From JBBIND01 sp037444075 (lineage in GTDB: Bacteria > Acidobacteriota > Terriglobia > Bryobacterales > Bryobacteraceae), in contig JBBIND010000009.1 of assembly GCA_037444075.1 (NCBI GenBank), forward strand, positions 1 to 64,000: DNA of 64,000 nucleotides. The letters are read 5' to 3'. How positions within the stretch are numbered: the first letter of the stretch is position 1; the number at the start of each line of letters is the position of its first letter. Made by a program: the position numbers and the translations under genes. Shown piece after piece: positions 59,711 through 64,000 of this stretch. Below the pieces are notes generated by a model. It was not told where the DNA came from. It saw nothing but the letters and a program-made list of their open reading frames with translations, and searched no databases.

Positions 59711-60031
59711 ATGAGCCACAAGTCGGAGACGCCGTTTGATTGCGTCGAAAGCGCTCACGAGTTCGTCGATCTGCTGCTCGAGGCGGTTGAGGATGCCCGT
59801 CGGGACGTGGAGGAGGAGATCAAGGCGGCAGTCGTTGCGAATGCCGTCAGAAGGAAGGAAGCGCTCCTGATCGTTTCCCACCGGTTGGCTGCCCTTTCCG
59901 GTCACGTCGGAAAGAGCCGCCGCATTTTGAACGACTTGCGCACGCTGAGGCGTCTGCTATTGGAGGAGCGCAAGTCCCCGGTAGCCGCCGAAGAAAGCCG
60001 CCCGGCCAGACTCTCAGCCTCGGTGGGCTGA
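59711..60031 (+). CDS. small coiled-coil protein of unknown function
   Basis: 106 aa from the ATG at 59711, preceded by GAGAGGGA. The whole chain is helical by composition: FVDLLLEAVEDARRDVEEEI, then AVRRKEALLIVSHRLAALSG and RRILNDLRTLRRLLLEERKS. No signal peptide, no Cys cluster, no domain I know. The heptad-like Leu spacing suggests a helical bundle or dimer. Converges with the gene at 60098. Confidence 0.65.
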   Translation: MSHKSETPFDCVESAHEFVDLLLEAVEDARRDVEEEIKAAVVANAVRRKEALLIVSHRLAALSGHVGKSRRILNDLRTLRRLLLEERKSPVAAEESRPARLSASVG

Positions 60032-60097
60032 AGTGGTACGCGGTCCGGCTTGGCAGCAGGCAGGCTGGGCGCTTAGCGCACCCGGCGCGCCCCAATC

Positions 60098-61078
60098 TCA
60101 GACTTCCTCCGGGGGGTGGCGAGGTTCCGCTGTTTTTTCAGCCGGTTTTGATCCCAAGAACCTCTGCGTAAGCGATGTGCGTTGAGGGTTGAACTGTTCG
60201 GCAGCCGCGCGCAGGTAGGGCCTGTACTCCCGGGTCCAGTATTGGAGGAAGCCCTGTTCATGGATCTCCGCCAGCACTTTCTGGTAGTGCGTCAACAGGG
60301 ATGTAGCGAACAGGTCACCAGTCCGTAGCGCGGCCACCTTGGCTCCACGGGAAAGCCTCGCCACCCTGTCCGGCAGGCGGCTGACCGTGGACAGCGCCAT
60401 CAAAGAAGACAATTCAAAGACCGAACGGTTTTGCGCGGCGGCCTCCTGCTTCAGGGATTCCCAGCCTTCCCTCAGCGCCTCGGGCGGTGGCAGTGACGGC
60501 GAGCCCAACGCCGAAGCTTCCCGCTTGAGCGACGCCCACTCCTGTTTGAGGCCGGCGATATCGAGGGGAGGCGTGTTGATGTTCTCGGCCAGACGCCCGG
60601 AAGTCTTCTCCAGCCCGTCGAGCATTTGGTCGACGGATTCAAACGTCCGCCCGCGCTCCAGCAACCCCGCCTGCTGGAGGCTTTCAGAAATCTCGCGTAT
60701 CAAATGCCGGCTCGCTCCGGTCAGATCCGACAGGGCGGCGAAGACCCACACGGGCGAGGCACGGAAGGCGAGCAGGCCCACGAACTCGATGCCGTTGCCA
60801 GCCGCTCGGCGGATGGCGAAGTCCTCCGCGAGCCGTCCTTGCTCCGGGTAGGCGCCTTCCACTTGCCCGACTTGCTCGATCAGGAACCGGAGGGTGGATT
60901 CGACCATGTTGTTATATAGCCGTGTGCGGCGCACGGCCGGGGGCACGGTGATGTCGCCGAGCTCGCGCAGAAGCCCGCCCGTCAGCGCCGAGGCCGAGCG
61001 CAGCGCCCTTTCCGGCAAAGAGAGCACGTAGCGGCTCAGGTCCATCAGGGAGTTATCCGATCTTTGCCGTGACTTCAT
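60098..61078 (-). CDS. conserved-looking helical protein of unknown function
   Basis: 326 aa, ATG at 61078-61076. The N-terminal part has short conserved-looking helices (LPERALRSASALTGGLLREL, RRTRLYNNMVESTLRFLIEQ) and a hydrophobic central segment (AGNGIEFVGLLAFRASPVWV) that may contact the membrane. The second half contains Leu/Glu-rich helices (GLKQEWASLKREASALG, ALREGWESLKQEAAAQN) that are internally similar to each other, a possible duplicated helical unit. No catalytic motif. It is divergent from hemQ, with which it may share a control region. Confidence 0.65.
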   Translation of the reverse strand: MKSRQRSDNSLMDLSRYVLSLPERALRSASALTGGLLRELGDITVPPAVRRTRLYNNMVESTLRFLIEQVGQVEGAYPEQGRLAEDFAIRRAAGNGIEFVGLLAFRASPVWVFAALSDLTGASRHLIREISESLQQAGLLERGRTFESVDQMLDGLEKTSGRLAENINTPPLDIAGLKQEWASLKREASALGSPSLPPPEALREGWESLKQEAAAQNRSVFELSSLMALSTVSRLPDRVARLSRGAKVAALRTGDLFATSLLTHYQKVLAEIHEQGFLQYWTREYRPYLRAAAEQFNPQRTSLTQRFLGSKPAEKTAEPRHPPEEV

Positions 61079-61137
61079 GCGAAGGTCCGTGTCTTCAACC
61101 TACCAAAGGCGAGGGCAGGCTGATGGCAGGGGGCCGC

Positions 61138-61143
61138 TACAAT
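61138..61143 (+). promoter_or_regulatory. probable -10 box TACAAT of hemQ
   Basis: TACAAT ends 23 bases before the hemQ ATG; GAGGGG stands between them at 61150-61155. No -35 was recognised. Confidence 0.4.
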
Positions 61144-61166
61144 GGTGGCGAGGGGATCATCAGCCG

Positions 61167-62030
61167 ATGCATTCGGATCAACCGCAAGACAAGACAGAAG
61201 CCTGGGCGGCACACGTTCCCGGTGTGCCTCTGACTCTGGAAGGTTCCGCTGTCCTGCACCAGATGATGCGCCTGCGGCGCGCCGCATGGCGGCAAACGCC
61301 GCTCAAAGAACGGGAGGCGATTACGCGGGAGGCGGTGGAGGCGCTGTCGGCACTGGAAGAGAGCGGGTACAGCGCGATCTACGCGCTCCTGGGCCACAAG
61401 GCGGACTGGCTGTGGCTGCACTTCCGCGAATCATTCGATGAGTTGGCTGCTGCGCAGGCGGAGACGACGGGCTTGCGCCTGTGGGATTACCTGGAGACCA
61501 CCGGCAGTTTTGTTTCGGTCGTGGAACTCGGCTTGTACGAGTCCACGGTGCAGGTGTATCGGCGGCTGGCCGAGTCCGGGGTGGAGACACACAGCGAGGA
61601 ATGGAACCAGGGGATCGAAGAAGTCCTCGCCCGGCAAAGGAAGGCCATGGCGTCCCGCCTGTGGCCGCGGATACCGCCCGCGAAGTACCTTTGCTATTAC
61701 CCCATGAACCGGAAGAGGGATTTCGGGGCCAACTGGTATTCCCTGCCGCTGCCTGAACGGCAGAGGCTGATGCACGAGCACGGTCTCAGCGGAAGGCGCT
61801 ACGGCGGAGAAGTTAGACAAATCATTTCGGGGTCCATAGGCTACGACGACTGGGAATGGGGTGTGGACCTCTTCGCGGACGACCCGTTGGTGTTCAAGAA
61901 ACTCGTCTACGACATGCGTTTCGACGAAGTTAGCGCGGCTTACGCCGAGTTCGGCCCCTTCTACTTCGGCTTGCGCCGCGAGTCCGCCCAACTGCCGCAA
62001 TTGCTGGCGCTCGACGCGGCTGCTCTCTGA
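61167..62030 (+). CDS. hemQ: coproheme decarboxylase (HemQ/ChdC)
   Basis: 287 aa from the ATG at 61167; upstream codons in frame overlap the promoter and do not look like protein. Two ferredoxin-like halves typical of the chlorite dismutase superfamily. The C-terminal half holds the Firmicutes-type ChdC signature: CYYPMNRKRDFGANWYSL, in which Tyr178 and Met180 match the radical Tyr and adjacent Met of Listeria HemQ. HEHGLSGRRYGGEVRQIISG follows, with His205 at the proximal heme ligand position. Then GYDDWEWGVDLFADDPLVF and MRFDEVSAAYAEFGPFYFG. It converts coproheme to heme b, so this organism uses the coproporphyrin-dependent route. No other hem genes are adjacent. Confidence 0.9.
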   Translation: MHSDQPQDKTEAWAAHVPGVPLTLEGSAVLHQMMRLRRAAWRQTPLKEREAITREAVEALSALEESGYSAIYALLGHKADWLWLHFRESFDELAAAQAETTGLRLWDYLETTGSFVSVVELGLYESTVQVYRRLAESGVETHSEEWNQGIEEVLARQRKAMASRLWPRIPPAKYLCYYPMNRKRDFGANWYSLPLPERQRLMHEHGLSGRRYGGEVRQIISGSIGYDDWEWGVDLFADDPLVFKKLVYDMRFDEVSAAYAEFGPFYFGLRRESAQLPQLLALDAAAL

Positions 62031-62121
62031 AGGAGGTCACTCTGGAGCGCTCGCGCGGGCAAAAGAAGGCCATCATGGCGTGCCGTTGACGGCTCTCGCA
62101 GATGAGCCACCCTACAGTAAA

Positions 62122-62397
62122 CTGAGGGCACTGCGGGTTCCTTCGTACATCCTGGTGTTGTGGCTGATGGCGGGAACCGCTTGTGGCCTGCGCGAACTGC
62201 CGGCTCCCCGCCTCAACGAAGCCTCCGGCGTTGCACGGCAGGGGGATTTCCTGCTGATTGTGGATGATTCGGTTTCCGAAGGCTACTTCAGAGTGCCGTG
62301 GAAGGGTCAGCCTTCAGGGAGCGCGGGTAGCTGGCAAGGTTGGCGCTGCCGGGTTATGTTCCATTTGTCCCAACCGAGACCCGCTTCGGTTAAATAG
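62122..62397 (+). pseudogene. 5' fragment of a secreted protein gene
   Basis: A frame with no clear start (ATG at 62167, GTG at 62155 or earlier) encodes a hydrophobic leader (VPSYILVLWLMAGTACG). LPAPRLNEASGVARQGDFLL and VDDSVSEGYFRVPWKG follow, which look like the first strands of an esterase-like or phytase-like propeller. After about 62320 the sequence becomes unrelated and stops at 62397, far short of any such family. It is best read as a truncated gene. The remaining bases of 62031-62446 hold nothing recognisable. Confidence 0.45.
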
Positions 62398-62446
62398 TCA
62401 GGTGGCTTGACAAAGCGCTTCGACTAAAATCAGGCAGCCGGTTTGC

Positions 62447-64000
62447 TCAGCGCCGCGTTCCCGCGCTGATGGCCGGCGCCTGCGTCAGTCCATACTCAAG
62501 GATGTCGTAAGCCGCTCCGGGCGGCTGGTTCTCAGGGAAGTCGCTCCAGGCGGCGGGCCAGGCTCGCATGCGCGGCTTGGTGGGATTGTGGAACGGGCCG
62601 AACAGGTTGCGCGGGGTGGACACCACGCGTACCTCGACGCGGCGTTTCCCGCTCGCGGCGTCAATCTCCGCCGCGTAGGGCGGCCAGGCCAGCACCGCGG
62701 CGCGCTTCCCATCCAGCAGCACCTCCGCCAGGCTGCCTTGCCACGCATTCAGCTCCAGGCGAAGCCGGGTGGCACCCGGAGGAACATCCACTTCCGTGGA
62801 GTAGGTCATGGAGTTCTCATAGAAGGGATACCCCTGTGCGGACCAGGCTCCGAAATTCACTTCGCGAGGCGCCTGCAAACGGAACCCGGCGCCGGCGGCA
62901 ACCACGGCGAAGTGGCCGCGCAGGTAGATGTTCTCCAGTTCCATGCGCACGTCGAAGGGCCGCCCCGTGATGGTGATCACGTTTTCGCCGACCCTCGTCC
63001 AGCGTTCCATGGAAGCGGACTTCAGGTGCGGGTCCAGCCAGGTCTTTGCATCATCGAACAGCACCGGGTGACCGTTCACGGTGACCTGATAAAGAGAGGG
63101 TGCTTCGATAGCCAGTTCGAGTCCGCGCAGCGCCTCGCGGTCAGCGGCTTCAAAGCGGAAGGTCGCCTCAAACCCAGTGTCCGGGCCGAAGTTGTTCCTG
63201 TCGAACACCCGCCGCTTGAACTGCACGGCGTTGTCCCAGGCAGGGCGCTCGAAGCCGTGCGCCTGCCAAAGCAGCCAGTTCGCCCGCCAAGTGTTGACGT
63301 TGCGCCGCTCGATGCCGTTAGTCTTGAAGTCGCAGTAGTCCAACACCAGCACGTTCGGGGCGTCCGGCGTCACCCGCCAGGCAGGCGCACTGAGCGCAAC
63401 GTATTGAGGCTCCTGTTCGGCCGGTGGTTGCGTGGCCGCCTTGGTAACGACCAGAAGTTCGGATGCGGCAGGCGCCAGGTTCACAGGAACTCTGAGCCGG
63501 CCGTCAGCATCTTTACGGTAGGCGGCCGGCGCCATGCGCCCGCTGACAGTGTCCCAGCGTTCGAGGCCGGCTCCCTCAATGGTGGCCATGGAGCGAGCCC
63601 AATCGAGCCCTGCATTCGCCAGAAACAGGATGCGCTCGCCGCTTTCCAACCGGCGTTCGCTCAGGCCCACTCCGGGCGGCAGCGGCGGGTCGAAGACGAC
63701 GGTGGGGGCCAGCCGGCGGCGGATTTCCCCATCCAACTGAGCGAGGCTTTCTACCGAGTGCCACTGCGCCGCATAGCGCGCCCGCAGTTCCATCACGCGC
63801 TTGCTCGGACGCCCGTCCACGTAGACTGCGGGCGGGCCGAGCGCCACAATCTCGCCGCCCGCTGCCAAATAGGCTTCCAAACGCGGCAGGCTCTGGCTGC
63901 GGACGTTGATCATGTGCGCGGGCCATAGCACCAGGTCATAACGCGCGTGCCCGACGGCGAGGCGGCGTCCCTCCTGGCCTCCGAACCACTCCAGAATGTA
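62447..64000 (-). CDS. C-terminal part of a GH106-like glycosidase (cut by the right edge)
   Basis: At least 517 codons are open from base 64000 to the stop at 62447. The visible part begins with an amidotransferase-like/Rossmann segment (VLWPAHMINVRSQSLPRLEA, YLAAGGEIVALGPPAVYVDG). It continues with VFDPPLPPGVGLSERRLESG, SGERILFLANAGLDWARSMA, a GRMAPAAYRKDADGRLRVPV strand and galactose-binding-like folds (GLELAIEAPSLYQVTVNGHP, then LELNAWQGSLAEVLLDGKRA and RNLFGPFHNPTKPRM). This order fits the C-terminal half of GH106-type alpha-L-rhamnosidases and related GH2-like proteins. The catalytic domain lies outside the window, so the specificity is open. Confidence 0.65.
   Translation of the reverse strand, partial: YILEWFGGQEGRRLAVGHARYDLVLWPAHMINVRSQSLPRLEAYLAAGGEIVALGPPAVYVDGRPSKRVMELRARYAAQWHSVESLAQLDGEIRRRLAPTVVFDPPLPPGVGLSERRLESGERILFLANAGLDWARSMATIEGAGLERWDTVSGRMAPAAYRKDADGRLRVPVNLAPAASELLVVTKAATQPPAEQEPQYVALSAPAWRVTPDAPNVLVLDYCDFKTNGIERRNVNTWRANWLLWQAHGFERPAWDNAVQFKRRVFDRNNFGPDTGFEATFRFEAADREALRGLELAIEAPSLYQVTVNGHPVLFDDAKTWLDPHLKSASMERWTRVGENVITITGRPFDVRMELENIYLRGHFAVVAAGAGFRLQAPREVNFGAWSAQGYPFYENSMTYSTEVDVPPGATRLRLELNAWQGSLAEVLLDGKRAAVLAWPPYAAEIDAASGKRRVEVRVVSTPRNLFGPFHNPTKPRMRAWPAAWSDFPENQPPGAAYDILEYGLTQAPAISAGTRR

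Noticed and set aside
62407..62430. TTGACA followed by TAAAAT as a promoter
   Set aside because: The spacer is only 12 bases and no plus-strand gene follows.

Overview
The window is a high-GC bacterial chromosome segment that most resembles an acidobacterium of the Solibacter/Bryobacterales type. This is inferred from gene content, not from a marker gene: a very large Oar-like TonB-dependent receptor with an N-terminal carboxypeptidase-regulatory-like domain, Tat-tagged aldo/keto reductases and sugar isomerases, DUF1080 and DUF4159 proteins, a GH95 fucosidase, YCF48-type repeats, three-subunit transhydrogenase, and a complex I operon ending in nuoH. The only stable RNA seen is one tRNA-Arg(UCU). 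Several genes are preceded by a TACAAT-like -10 box.

Layout. 1-5100: start of a minus-strand gene leaving the left edge, a Tat-exported sugar isomerase-like protein, a small secreted protein, an aldo/keto reductase, then a HicAB toxin-antitoxin pair lying between two imperfect copies of the same ~110-bp sequence, the second of which carries the start of an intact tryptophanase gene. 5172-8400: secreted GH95 alpha-L-fucosidase and a membrane-anchored alpha/beta hydrolase. 8481-11000: tRNA-Arg followed by decayed DNA (Vsr endonuclease remnant, a small tandem repeat, a LacI-family regulator remnant) around one secreted coiled-coil protein.

11082-24924 is the largest co-directional unit: DUF4159 protein, VWA membrane protein, a caspase-fold-like protein lacking the catalytic Cys, a TPR/HExxH peptidase, MoxR ATPase, DUF58 protein, BatA-like VWA protein and a very large DUF4175-like Gln/Gly-rich membrane protein. 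Several start and stop codons overlap. This looks like a MoxR-VWA envelope system with unusual partners. 25105-31015 is an electron-transfer operon: a long acyl-CoA dehydrogenase, an ETF-quinone-oxidoreductase/ferredoxin fusion, ETF beta and a divergent ETF alpha. It is followed by an aldo/keto reductase and pntAA-pntAB-pntB.

34917-43151: PIG-L deacetylase, class IV aminotransferase, double zinc-ribbon protein, a ~590-bp noncoding block bounded by a 10-bp inverted repeat, a YCF48/GAF pair on the minus strand, a DUF1080 protein and a complete tripartite tricarboxylate transporter (TctC-TctB-TctA). 43261-52783: nuoC-D-I-J-K-L-M-N-H with no nuoA, B, E, F or G; its NuoL carries a histidine-rich loop. 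52803-64000: DUF2461 protein, MurB, PD40-like secreted protein, the giant TonB receptor, a small coiled-coil protein, a conserved unknown, HemQ/ChdC coproheme decarboxylase, a decayed secreted protein and the 3' part of a GH106-like glycosidase running off the right edge.

All function calls rest on reading translated sequence and remembered family motifs; no database search was run.
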